Source: Actinomyces bowdenii (GTDB taxonomy: Bacteria; Actinomycetota; Actinomycetes; Actinomycetales; Actinomycetaceae). Taken from it: a stretch of DNA of 48,519 bases. Every line of letters begins with the position of its first letter. The first letter of the stretch is position 1. Positions 32,701 through 40,956 of the stretch are shown one piece after another. The stretch spans positions 1 to 48,519 of the forward strand of contig NZ_JAGFOU010000027.1 in the NCBI RefSeq assembly GCF_017592395.1. Reading direction: 5' to 3'. The translations under genes and the position numbers were made by a program. Below the pieces are notes generated by a model that was given only the letters and a program-made list of their open reading frames with translations, was not told the origin of the DNA and searched no databases.

Positions 32701-35700
32701 TGGCGCGCTCGGCGATGGCCCCCAGCAGCTCGGCGCGCTGGGGCGCGTCCTGGAGCTCGGAGGCGGCCAGCTGGTCGCGCCACCAGGCGGCCTGGTCGGC
32801 CACGGCCCGGCCCAGGCCCACGAAGCGCTCGGGCGCCAGCAGGCGCCGGCCCTCCTCCAGATCGGTCTGCCCCGAGCCGAGGCGGGCGATGTCCTCGCGG
32901 GCGGTGGCCCAGCGGTCGTCGATGAGGACGGCGCGCTCGGGGGTGAAGGCCGGGGTGACCGAGGACACCCAGCCGCTGCCCAGCTCGGCGTCCAGGGCCG
33001 CCAGGGCGGCCCGGGTGCGGGCGTCCTCATCCCCGGCATCGGCCGGGACGGTGACCCTCTCGCTCAGGCCCAGGGCGTCCAGGAGGGTGCGGGCGGTGGT
33101 GGCCAGCACGCCCTCCTGCCCGGTGACGGCGGCGGCGAAGGCGTCCAGGGCGGCGGAGTCCACCACGGCGCCACCGGCGCCGCCACCGGCCGAGGGCTTG
33201 GCCACGCTCACGCCCTGGGCCGAGGCCACGGCCTGGACGGCGGAGTCGATGAGGGCGTCGACGGCTCCCCCGGAGGTCAGCGGCGCGGAGGAGCCCAGGG
33301 AGGCCAGGTCCTCCCCGCGCATGGAGGCGCCCTCGCGGGTGCCCAGGAACATGGCGGCGGTGACGTGGGAGACCCAGCCCGGGCCCAGGGCCCAGGTGCC
33401 GGTGACGCGGTCGGCGATGCGCGAGGCGCGCACCCCCGAGGGGCCCAGGATGCGGGCCAGGCCCACCCGGATGGCCTCGGTGAGCACTGGGCCGAAGGCC
33501 TTGTAGCCTGGGGCGCCCTTGGCCACGGTGGCCGACAGGGCGGTCATGTCGGCGTCGGCGGCGCCGTCGATGGAGGCCAGCTCCAGCTCGGTGCCCAGGT
33601 CCATGAGCAGCTGGTTGCGCCGCGAGGACACGCCGTTGGTGAGGGTCTCGGTGGTGTCGGTGGCGCCGATCTGCTCGGGGCGGATGCGCGAGGCGTGGGC
33701 CAGCAGCACCGTCAGGGCGTCGGTGGCGGTGAAGGCGATGTCCTCCACCGGCCCGGCGGCGGGGGCCGCCGGCGCGGCCGGGGCGGCCGCCTCCTGCGGG
33801 GCCGGTGCCGGGGCCTCAGCGGCGGCGGGCGCCGGCGCGGCCGGGGCCTCGGCCTCCGCGGGGGCCTCGAACTCCGGCTCGCCCAACTCCACGGCCGGGT
33901 CGGTGTCGGTGGCCAGGACCCGGGCCTCGTCGCGGCGGGCGTTGTGCACGGTGACGTGGCGCCCGTGGTGGCGCGGCAGCAGCAGCGTGTTCTTGGCCAG
34001 GTTGGCCAGGGTCGGGGAGTTGGCCAGGCCCACCTCCACGACGTGCTCGATGCCCATGCCGCCCTCGGCCGGGGAGGCCAGCAGGATGTCCTGGGTCTCG
34101 ATCCAGCGCACCGGGGAGGCGAACTGCCAGGCCAGGAGCTCGACCAGGAGCTGGCGGGCCAGCTCGACGGGGTCCTTGGCGCGGTTGTCCCAGTCGGCCA
34201 GGATCTGCTCGACCTCCGTGGAGGGCACCACCTGGAGGATGGAGCGGGCGAAGTCCTGGGTCAGGGCGAAGGGCCGGGCCACCAGGTTGGGCACGTAGCG
34301 GCCCACGAGGCGCTCGTAGTCCAGGTCGGCGGGCACCAGCTCCAGCAGGCGGCTGCGGAACTCCGGGACGCCGGGGCGCAGCACCTCGGAGTGGAAGGGC
34401 ACATCGATGCCCGGGACGAGCATGAAGGGGTTCTTCCCGCCGCGGGCCCTGGCCTTGGCGCGGGCGTCGGCGGCCAGGGCGTCCAGGCCCTTGATGGTGC
34501 CGGCCACCGCGTACTGCACGCCGGCCAGGTTGTGGTTGACGATCTGGAGGAACTCCCCGCTGCTGGCGGCGATGGAGGCCACGTAGTCCTCGACCTCCTC
34601 GGCCCCGATGCCCGCCTGGTTGGGGCGCAGGGCCCCCATGCGGTAGTTCGAGGCGCCCTCGGCGTCGCGGGGCACCAGGGAGTGCATGGTCGACCCGCGC
34701 TGGAAGACGATGGAGATGGTGGTCTCCACCGGCATGACGCGGCCGTAGGCGCTCAGGGCCGTGTACTCCCCCAGGGAGTGGCCGGCGAAGGCCGCGCCCT
34801 CGACCAGGGCGCCGGCCTCGGCCAGGCGGGCGGTGGTGGCCATCGCCACGGTGGCCAGGGCCACCTGGGTGAACTGGGTGAGGTTGAGCAGGCCCTCGGG
34901 GTGGCGGTAGGTCACGCCGCGGGCGGTCATCTCGGTGGGGTTGTCCCGCACGAGGTTGATCACTGAGAAGCCCAGCTCGGAGCGGGTGTGGGCGTCGGCG
35001 CGGTCCCAGACCTCACGGGCGGCCCTGGAGGAGGCGCGCTCGTCCAGGCCCATGCCGGCGGCCTGGATGCCCTGGCCGGGGTAGATGTAGGCGGTGGGCT
35101 CGGGGGTGGTCACGGCGGTGCCGCGAGAGACGACCTCCCCGCCGATGCGGCACACGACCTCCAGGACGTAGCCGCCCCCCACGACCAGGCCCGTGCGCTC
35201 CACGGTCACCTCGACCTCGTCGCCCAGCTCCACCGGGCCGGTCATGACGTAGGTCCAGCCGGCCAGGACGTGGCGCGAGCCGTCGGCGGCGGCGGAGGCC
35301 GCCACCTGCTGGGCGGTGGCCGACAGCCACATGCCGTGGACCAGGGGGGCCTCCATCCCCGCCACGCGGGCGGCGTGGTAGGAGGTGTGGATCGGGTTGA
35401 AGTCGCCGGTGACGCGGGCGAAGGCGGTCATGTCCGCCGGGGCGGTGACGGTGGTGCGGCGCAGGATGCGGCGGGCCGCCGGGGCGGTGGGCCGGCCGGT
35501 GCCCCCGGCCAGCTCGGGGGCCGAGGGCACGGCGCTGCCCGAGGCGCGCCCGCGGATGGCGAAGCGCTCGCGCATGAGCGCCACCAGGGTGCCGTCGGCG
35601 GCGTCGGCCAGCTCCAGGCGCACGTCGACCACGCGCCCGGCGCTGGACTCCTCCAGGGCGGCCACCCAGCCGGTGACGGTGATGGTGGGGCTGGCCTGCG

Positions 35701-38700
35701 CGGCGGCCTGGAGCTGGTGGAGGGTCAGGTGCAGGTCCACGGTGTGGTCCAGGTGGACGGCCCCCAGCAGCCCCTCGATGAGCGGCATGCCGTCCTCGAC
35801 CACCGAGCCCAGGGCCGCGTAGACCACCGGCCAGCAGGGGCCCAGGAGGGCGTCGGGCACCAGCGGCGCGGCCGACAGGTCGGAGGGCAGCGCATCGGCG
35901 GTGACCGAGGCGTGGTCGTGGCCCAGGGTGGGGGCCAGGGTGAAGGATCCGTGGATGGTGCCGAAGGGCTGGGTGGCCTCCCGTCCCAGGGCGTCGGTGG
36001 CCCCGGCCACGGCCGGGCGCACCTCGGGCAGGTGCTCGACATGGTCGCCGGTGATGGACACCGCCCCCACGCCCGCGGTGGCCCGCAGCAGGTCGTTCAT
36101 GGTCTCGCTGATGCGCTCGGGGTCGACCAGCGGCGCGGCCCCGTCCCAGGCGCGCGCCAGGCGCAGGGGGACCACGAGCCGGCGCACGGCATGGATCGAG
36201 TCCCCACCGGGCGTGCCGTCCCAGTGCGTGTCCAGGGTGATGTCCAGATCGTAGGCGTCCTCGGCGACGTCGGGCCGCGCCACCACCGTGTAGGCGTCCT
36301 CGGACAGGACGGTGGCGGGGTTGACGGTCAGGTGCCCGTTCCACAGCACGTGAGGGGCCACGCGCACCAGCTCGGTGGCGTCGGCCACCGGTGCGACCAG
36401 GGAGCCGTCGGCCACGGCCGGGGCTGCGCCCAGGCGCCCGGCGGCCCGGTGCTCCGGGGTGCCGCTGGCCTGGAGGGCCTCGACGGCGGCGGTCTCGAAG
36501 CGGCTCAGCAGGTCTCCCACCGGCTCGTTGACGGTGGTGATGCCGGCCACGGCCACGGGGCCGGGGATGATGCGCACCTGGTCGGCGGTGTAGCGCGGGT
36601 CCTGGGACTGCCACAGGGAGTCGGTGCCCCACCAGCGCAGGATGTCGGCGTCGAGCACCGGCACGAAGGGCACCGGCTTGGGGTGCTTGCGGCACAGGTC
36701 GACGAACCAGGCGGCGTCGGCGGGCTCCACGCGGGTGGTGGCCGCCGAGGGGTAGTGCCGCGCCAGGCGGGCCAGGGCGTCATCGGAGTCGATGACGGCG
36801 CCGTGGTCGGCGTAGAGGGTGGGGACCTCGCCGTGGTCGGCCTGGGCCAGCCGCGCCTCGATGCGGCGCATGAGGTCCAGGAAGCGGTCGTACCAGCCCT
36901 CGTCGGCCCAGTCGGCCTCGACGGCGCCGCGCCCGGCGTGGGGCGCCACGCACAGCTCGGCGTAGCGGGTGGCCCACTCCAGGTAGGTCATCTCCTCCAC
37001 GTCGCCGAAGTAGGGCTTGGCGGTCTTGGCCAGCGCCTCGATCATCTCCTCGCGGCGCTCGGCCATGGCGGTGTCGTCCCCGGCCAGCTCCTGGATGAGC
37101 CGGGAGGCCGCCGCCGAGGAGTTGTCGATCTCGTAGAGGTCGGCGCGCAGGTGGGACAGGCCCGAGGTCATGCCGCCGATGGACTCCCCCGAGGGCACCC
37201 AGCCGCCCTCGACCCCGGAGTCCTCGGGGATGCCGGGGGTGTCGACGAGCAGTTGCTTGACGTCGTCGTTGGTCCTGGCCTCCAGGCAGGTCATGGCGGC
37301 GGTGCCCACCATGACGCCGTCCACGGGGGCGGCGGCGGTGCCGTAGGCCAGGGCCCAGCGGCCGGTGAGGTAGTCGGCGGCCTTGGCGGGGGTGCCGATG
37401 CCGCCCCCGACCACCAGGACCGCGTTGTCCACGGCGCGGATGGCGTCGTAGGTGGCCAGGAGCATCGTGTTGAGGTCCTCCCAGGAGTGGTGGCCTCCCG
37501 CGTGACCGTCCTCGATCTGGATGATGACCGGGGACTCGGGCACGGCGCGGGCGATGGCCAGGACCTGGCGGATCTGGTCGACGGTGCCGGGCTTGAAGGC
37601 GATGTAGGGGAAGCCCTCGGCGTGGAGGCGGGCCAGCAGGGCGGTGGCCTCCTCCAGCTCGGGGATGCCCGCGGAGATGACGATGCCGTCCACCGGGGCG
37701 CCCCCGGCGCGGGCCTTGGACAGCAGGCGCTGGGTGCCCAGGTGGAGGTTCCACAGGTAGCGGTCCATGAACATGGCGTTGAAGGCGGCGGTGCGCCCCG
37801 GCTCCAGGGCCTGCTCCAGGCCCTGGAGGTTCTCGGCCAGGACCGCGGGGGTGGTCTGGCCGCCACCGGCCAGCTCGGCCCAGTAGCCGGCGTTGGCGGC
37901 CGCGGCCACGATGGCCGGGTCCACGGTGGTGGGGGTCATGCCCGCCAGCAGGACGGCGCTGCGGCCGGTCAGCCGGGTGAAGGCGGTGTCCAGGGTCAGG
38001 CGCCCATCGGGAAGGCGGGTCAGGCGGGGGGCGAAGCGGGAGCGGTCCACCGCGGCCGCCGGGGCGGCCCCCGGCCGGTCGAGGCTGTCGATGTCCTTGG
38101 CGGTGCCGGCGGGCACGACGGTGGTGCCGGTGCCGGCCACCACGGCCTCGGTCAGGCGCGCGAGCACGCCGCCGGGGCCCAGGTCCAGCACGGTGCGCAC
38201 CCGGGCCTGGCCGTCCTGGCCGTCCTGGGCGTCCAGGCCCAGGGCGGAGGTGACCAGTGCGGGCCAGTCGACGGGGTCGATGAGCACCGACTGGGCCAGG
38301 CCGCGGGCCAGATCGCCGTCCAGGCCGCAGGCCCGCGCCCAGGCGGCCACGTCCTCGACGGCGGGGGCCAGCAGGGGGGTGTGGAAGGGCACCGAGGTGG
38401 CCAGGAACTCGGTGACCGGGGCCAGGACGGCCCCACCGCGGCGCCGCTCCTTGCGGGCCTTGGCGCTGCGGGCGGCGGCGGCCTCCAGGGCGGTGACGAC
38501 CCGCTCCAGGTCGGCCGGGCGCCCCGAGAGGATGTGGGCCTGGCGGCCGTTGGTCACGCCCACCGAGATCCTCTCCGAGCCGGGGACCCGCTCCAGGACG
38601 CCGTCGAGCACGGGGCGGGTCACGCCGCGCACCGAGAGCATCGGCGTGGACTGGCCCACCGTGCCCAGGTCCAGGCGTCGGGTGGCGCGGGTGGCGGCCG

Positions 38701-39310
38701 CGCCGATGAGCCGGGCGATGGCGTGCACCTGGACGACGGCCTCATCGGCGCTGCCGGTGGCCCCGGCGCCCCGGCCCGCGCTGAGCGCCTCGAGCAGGGC
38801 CACCCCCAGCACCCCCTGGGAGTGGCCGACGGCGGCGGCCGGGCAGTGGAGGGTGATGTCGAGGCCCGCCCCCGTCAGGGAGGCCAGGACCGCGTGCTGG
38901 GCCATGAGGATCCCGGGAACCGAGACATCGGCGCCGTCGGCGGCGGTGCGGTGGGCCGGGGCGAGCGGGGCGGCCTGGTCGTCCAGGAGCCGCGGGCCGC
39001 GCGGGGTGATGGTCAGCAGGTCGGTGGCCACCGGCGCCAGGCACCGGGAGACCGCCTCGTCGACCCCCACCAGGGTGGCGGCCAGGTCGCGGTCCAGGGA
39101 CACCAGCTCATCGAGGGTGGAGCGCCACGGGGTGGCCTGGCCCCCGAAGGTCGCGGCATAGGCCTGGCCCCTGCTGATGCGCTCGGCGATCGTCTCGGAG
39201 GGGCGGGTGCTCTGCGTGGTGGGGTGCACGGTGGTGGAGTCCTTCGTCGTGGGTGCGGAGAAGTGGTGGTGCGGGTCCGGGGACGTGCCCGGAGCGGGGG
39301 TCTGGGTCAT
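29729..39310 (-). CDS. fas: type I fatty acid synthase, fused beta-alpha chain
   Basis: A ~3,193-residue cytosolic multienzyme that builds long-chain acyl-CoA from acetyl- and malonyl-CoA. Domains in order, residues approximate: acetyltransferase with GHSQG (Ser164); enoyl reductase with LLAGMTPTTVDP (about 455) and GGIGTPAKAADYL; hot-dog dehydratase with GDFNPIHTSYHAARVAG (about 1305); malonyl/palmitoyl transferase with GHSLGEY (Ser1512); an Ala/Pro linker (about 1815-1855); acyl carrier with GVSSRRNQ (phosphopantetheine Ser near 1896); ketoreductase around VVTGVAPGSI (about 2225); a second linker (about 2495-2525); ketosynthase with SACATAA (Cys2820), HDTSTNANDP (His2972) and TGHAKGG (His3013). 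No transferase domain for phosphopantetheine follows. GTG 39325 overlaps accD; ATG 39310 has a GAGG site and is preferred. Confidence 0.97.
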   Translation of the reverse strand: MTQTPAPGTSPDPHHHFSAPTTKDSTTVHPTTQSTRPSETIAERISRGQAYAATFGGQATPWRSTLDELVSLDRDLAATLVGVDEAVSRCLAPVATDLLTITPRGPRLLDDQAAPLAPAHRTAADGADVSVPGILMAQHAVLASLTGAGLDITLHCPAAAVGHSQGVLGVALLEALSAGRGAGATGSADEAVVQVHAIARLIGAAATRATRRLDLGTVGQSTPMLSVRGVTRPVLDGVLERVPGSERISVGVTNGRQAHILSGRPADLERVVTALEAAAARSAKARKERRRGGAVLAPVTEFLATSVPFHTPLLAPAVEDVAAWARACGLDGDLARGLAQSVLIDPVDWPALVTSALGLDAQDGQDGQARVRTVLDLGPGGVLARLTEAVVAGTGTTVVPAGTAKDIDSLDRPGAAPAAAVDRSRFAPRLTRLPDGRLTLDTAFTRLTGRSAVLLAGMTPTTVDPAIVAAAANAGYWAELAGGGQTTPAVLAENLQGLEQALEPGRTAAFNAMFMDRYLWNLHLGTQRLLSKARAGGAPVDGIVISAGIPELEEATALLARLHAEGFPYIAFKPGTVDQIRQVLAIARAVPESPVIIQIEDGHAGGHHSWEDLNTMLLATYDAIRAVDNAVLVVGGGIGTPAKAADYLTGRWALAYGTAAAPVDGVMVGTAAMTCLEARTNDDVKQLLVDTPGIPEDSGVEGGWVPSGESIGGMTSGLSHLRADLYEIDNSSAAASRLIQELAGDDTAMAERREEMIEALAKTAKPYFGDVEEMTYLEWATRYAELCVAPHAGRGAVEADWADEGWYDRFLDLMRRIEARLAQADHGEVPTLYADHGAVIDSDDALARLARHYPSAATTRVEPADAAWFVDLCRKHPKPVPFVPVLDADILRWWGTDSLWQSQDPRYTADQVRIIPGPVAVAGITTVNEPVGDLLSRFETAAVEALQASGTPEHRAAGRLGAAPAVADGSLVAPVADATELVRVAPHVLWNGHLTVNPATVLSEDAYTVVARPDVAEDAYDLDITLDTHWDGTPGGDSIHAVRRLVVPLRLARAWDGAAPLVDPERISETMNDLLRATAGVGAVSITGDHVEHLPEVRPAVAGATDALGREATQPFGTIHGSFTLAPTLGHDHASVTADALPSDLSAAPLVPDALLGPCWPVVYAALGSVVEDGMPLIEGLLGAVHLDHTVDLHLTLHQLQAAAQASPTITVTGWVAALEESSAGRVVDVRLELADAADGTLVALMRERFAIRGRASGSAVPSAPELAGGTGRPTAPAARRILRRTTVTAPADMTAFARVTGDFNPIHTSYHAARVAGMEAPLVHGMWLSATAQQVAASAAADGSRHVLAGWTYVMTGPVELGDEVEVTVERTGLVVGGGYVLEVVCRIGGEVVSRGTAVTTPEPTAYIYPGQGIQAAGMGLDERASSRAAREVWDRADAHTRSELGFSVINLVRDNPTEMTARGVTYRHPEGLLNLTQFTQVALATVAMATTARLAEAGALVEGAAFAGHSLGEYTALSAYGRVMPVETTISIVFQRGSTMHSLVPRDAEGASNYRMGALRPNQAGIGAEEVEDYVASIAASSGEFLQIVNHNLAGVQYAVAGTIKGLDALAADARAKARARGGKNPFMLVPGIDVPFHSEVLRPGVPEFRSRLLELVPADLDYERLVGRYVPNLVARPFALTQDFARSILQVVPSTEVEQILADWDNRAKDPVELARQLLVELLAWQFASPVRWIETQDILLASPAEGGMGIEHVVEVGLANSPTLANLAKNTLLLPRHHGRHVTVHNARRDEARVLATDTDPAVELGEPEFEAPAEAEAPAAPAPAAAEAPAPAPQEAAAPAAPAAPAAGPVEDIAFTATDALTVLLAHASRIRPEQIGATDTTETLTNGVSSRRNQLLMDLGTELELASIDGAADADMTALSATVAKGAPGYKAFGPVLTEAIRVGLARILGPSGVRASRIADRVTGTWALGPGWVSHVTAAMFLGTREGASMRGEDLASLGSSAPLTSGGAVDALIDSAVQAVASAQGVSVAKPSAGGGAGGAVVDSAALDAFAAAVTGQEGVLATTARTLLDALGLSERVTVPADAGDEDARTRAALAALDAELGSGWVSSVTPAFTPERAVLIDDRWATAREDIARLGSGQTDLEEGRRLLAPERFVGLGRAVADQAAWWRDQLAASELQDAPQRAELLGAIAERATATARSGEATVRWADDVAVVTGVAPGSIAAAVVGQLLAGGATVVATSSRLTHERLAFATSLYREHAAAGARLWMVPANLSSYRDVDALAAWIGNDQVVTSGGSTTVVKEALVPTLLFPFAAPRVSGTLADAGAEAEAQTRLLLWSVERTIAALSAIGTDTHVDHRLHVVLPGSPNRGTFGGDGAYGEVKSALDAVVNRWSSERAWAQRVTLAHPRIGWVRGTGLMGGNDPLVAAVEAAGVRTWSTEEIASELIALCTHQARAQAAQAPVEADLTGGLGQGVDLVALRETAAAQAPAPQEEPEAPATVKALPTPVVPTQPTAPQWGRVDTDLDDMVGLISTGEVSTWGSARTRREAELGMSGGEDVELTAAGVLELAWGMGLLTWQDSPKAGWYDTEGEFVEESDIFERYRDEVVARCGIREFVDDGVIAPVADEEVTVYLDRDITLSVPDEATARTIEASAPEHTLVAPDAETGEWTVTRLAGSLARVPRRAALSRTVGGQFPRDFDPQRWGIPASMVQGMDTIASWNLVTAVDAFLSAGFTPAELLAAVHPSDVASTQGTGFGGMESMRKMFVGRLLDEERPSDILQEALPNVVAAHVMQSYVGGYGSMVQPVSACATAAVSIEEGWDKIALGKADVVVAGAIDDISIESVVGFGNMNATAEAAAMRAKGISDRHFSRANDRRRGGFVEAEGGGTVILARGSVAARLGLPVAGVVGFVSSYADGAHTSIPAPGLGALGAGRGGVNSRLARALAALGVEADDIAVVSKHDTSTNANDPNESELHTRLARALGRSEGNPLVAVSQKTITGHAKGGAAVFQVSGLAEILATGVAPGNASLDVVDAPLEKDAFWVWPRTPIRLAGRGGASGRVPGAGPVRAGLLTSLGFGHVSGLIAVVHPGAFEAALRQDGGQEAVDAWLASANARLAAGTRRRRAGMIGRAPLFEQVQGRRLGEETKLRDPHEVEAAMLLDPEARLGADGVYHAGEREEQD

Positions 39311-39321
39311 GGGCTGGGTCC

Positions 39322-40953
39322 TCACAGGGGCACGTTGTCGTGCTTCTTGGGCGATGCCGGACGGGCGTCGTTCTTGGCGCGCAGGGCGGCCAGGGAGTCG
39401 ACAATGACGGTGCGGGTGTCCTCGGGGGCGATGACCGCGTCGATCTCGCCGATGGCCACGGCCTTGTCGGGGTTGATGACCGAGTCGGTGTACTGCGCGG
39501 TCAGGCGCTCCTGCTCGGCGATCGCGGCCTGCTCCCCCTGCTCGGTGCGGACCCGGGCCAGGTCGCGGCGGTGGATGATGCCCACGGCGCCGGCCGCGCC
39601 CAGCACGGCGATCTCCGCCCCGGGCCAGCAGAAGTTGAGGTCGGCCCCGATGGCCTTGGAGCCCATGACGATGTAGGCCCCGCCGTAGGCCTTGCGCAGG
39701 ACCACGGTCACCAGGGGCACGGTGGCGGTGGCGTAGGCGTTGATGACCTTGGCCCCGCGCCGGATGATGCCCGCGTGCTCCTGCTCGGCCCCGGGGCGGT
39801 AGCCGGGCACGTCGACGAAGGTGACCACCGGCAGCCCGAAGGCGTCGCAGAAGCGCACGAAGCGCGCCAGCTTCTCCGAGGCGTCGACATCCAGGGTCCC
39901 GGCGTCCACCAGGGGCTGGTTGGCCACGATGCCCACCGGGCGGCCCTCGAAGCAGGCGAAGCCGACCACCACGTTGGCGGCGAAGTCCTCCTGGACCTGG
40001 ACCAGCTCGCCGTGGTCGACCAGCGCCGAGACGACATCGACCACGTCGTAGGCCTGCCGGGTCGAGGCGGGCACCAGCGAGCCCACCTCGCGCGCGGCCT
40101 CGGCGTCGGCCTGGGCCTGGAGCTCGTCGTAGTCGTACCGGGGGGCGCCCCGCTCGGAGGAGGAGGGCAGGTAGGCCAGCAGGGTGCGCACCTGGCCCAG
40201 CGCATCGGCCTCGTCCTCGGCCACGTAGTGCACGACGCCGGAGACCGAGCCGTGGATCTGGGCGCCGCCCAGGTCCTCGGCGGTGATGCTCTCCCCCGTG
40301 ACCGCCCGCACGACGTCGGGGCCGGTGACGAACATGTGGGAGGCCTCGCGGGTGGCGATGACGAAGTCGGTCAGGGCCGGGCTGTAGACGGCGCCGCCCG
40401 CGCAGGGGCCCAGGATGACGCTGATCTGCGGCACCAGCCCGGAGGCGGCGCAGGTGCGGTTGAAGATGCGCCCGTACTGGCGCAGCGCCCCCACCCCCTC
40501 CTGGATCTTGGCGCCCCCGGAGTCGATGAGGCCGATGACCGGGATGCGCAGGCGCAGGGCGTCGTCGAGCAGGCGGACGATCTTGTCCCCCTCGACGCTG
40601 CCCAGGGCGCCGCCGGAGACCGAGAAGTCCTGGGAGTAGACGGCGACCTGGCGGCCGTCGATCTGGCCGAAGCCGGTGACCACGCCCGAGGGCCGGGCCC
40701 CGCTGCCCGCGCCCGACCCGTTGTAGCGCCCGATCTCCAGGAAGGTGGACTCATCGAGCAGGGCGGCGATGCGCTCGCGGGCGGTGCGCTTGCCCTTGGC
40801 GTGCTGGCGCTCGGCGGCCCGCTCCTCGGCCTCGCGGTCCACCCGGGCCATGCGCTCGCGGAAGGCGGTGGTGGCCGCGGAGTCGGCCATGGTCCCGGCG
40901 CCCTGGTCGGCGCCGGGCGGGGGCGTGGCGGTGGTGCTGGTCTGTGCGGTCAA
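39322..40953 (-). CDS. accD: acyl-CoA carboxylase beta subunit (carboxyltransferase)
   Basis: A 543-residue carboxyltransferase of the AccD5/PccB type that moves CO2 from carboxybiotin to acetyl-CoA (possibly propionyl-CoA). The N-terminal half carries AKGKRTARERIAALLD, VYSQDFSVSGGALGS and the oxyanion region GPCAGGAVYSPALTDF. The C-terminal half carries FVDVPGYRPGAEQEHAGIIRRGAK and RKAYGGAYIVMGSK. The N-terminal ~20 residues are low-complexity. It lies 3 bp after the biotin carboxylase gene and touches fas, so malonyl-CoA supply and fatty acid synthesis are expressed together. Substrate choice between acetyl- and propionyl-CoA cannot be read with certainty. Confidence 0.94.
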   Translation of the reverse strand: MTAQTSTTATPPPGADQGAGTMADSAATTAFRERMARVDREAEERAAERQHAKGKRTARERIAALLDESTFLEIGRYNGSGAGSGARPSGVVTGFGQIDGRQVAVYSQDFSVSGGALGSVEGDKIVRLLDDALRLRIPVIGLIDSGGAKIQEGVGALRQYGRIFNRTCAASGLVPQISVILGPCAGGAVYSPALTDFVIATREASHMFVTGPDVVRAVTGESITAEDLGGAQIHGSVSGVVHYVAEDEADALGQVRTLLAYLPSSSERGAPRYDYDELQAQADAEAAREVGSLVPASTRQAYDVVDVVSALVDHGELVQVQEDFAANVVVGFACFEGRPVGIVANQPLVDAGTLDVDASEKLARFVRFCDAFGLPVVTFVDVPGYRPGAEQEHAGIIRRGAKVINAYATATVPLVTVVLRKAYGGAYIVMGSKAIGADLNFCWPGAEIAVLGAAGAVGIIHRRDLARVRTEQGEQAAIAEQERLTAQYTDSVINPDKAVAIGEIDAVIAPEDTRTVIVDSLAALRAKNDARPASPKKHDNVPL

Positions 40954-40956
40954 GGC

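Noticed and set aside
29174-34966. A 1,930-codon open frame on the plus strand opposite the fatty acid synthase
   Set aside because: It mirrors the high-GC codon pattern of FAS I on the other strand, is Gly/His/Gln/Ala-rich without domains, and FAS I motifs are intact throughout.
39311-39325. GTG 39325 as the fas start (overlapping the accD stop)
   Set aside because: Possible through coupling, but ATG 39310 has a GAGG site at good spacing; the five-residue difference does not affect any domain.
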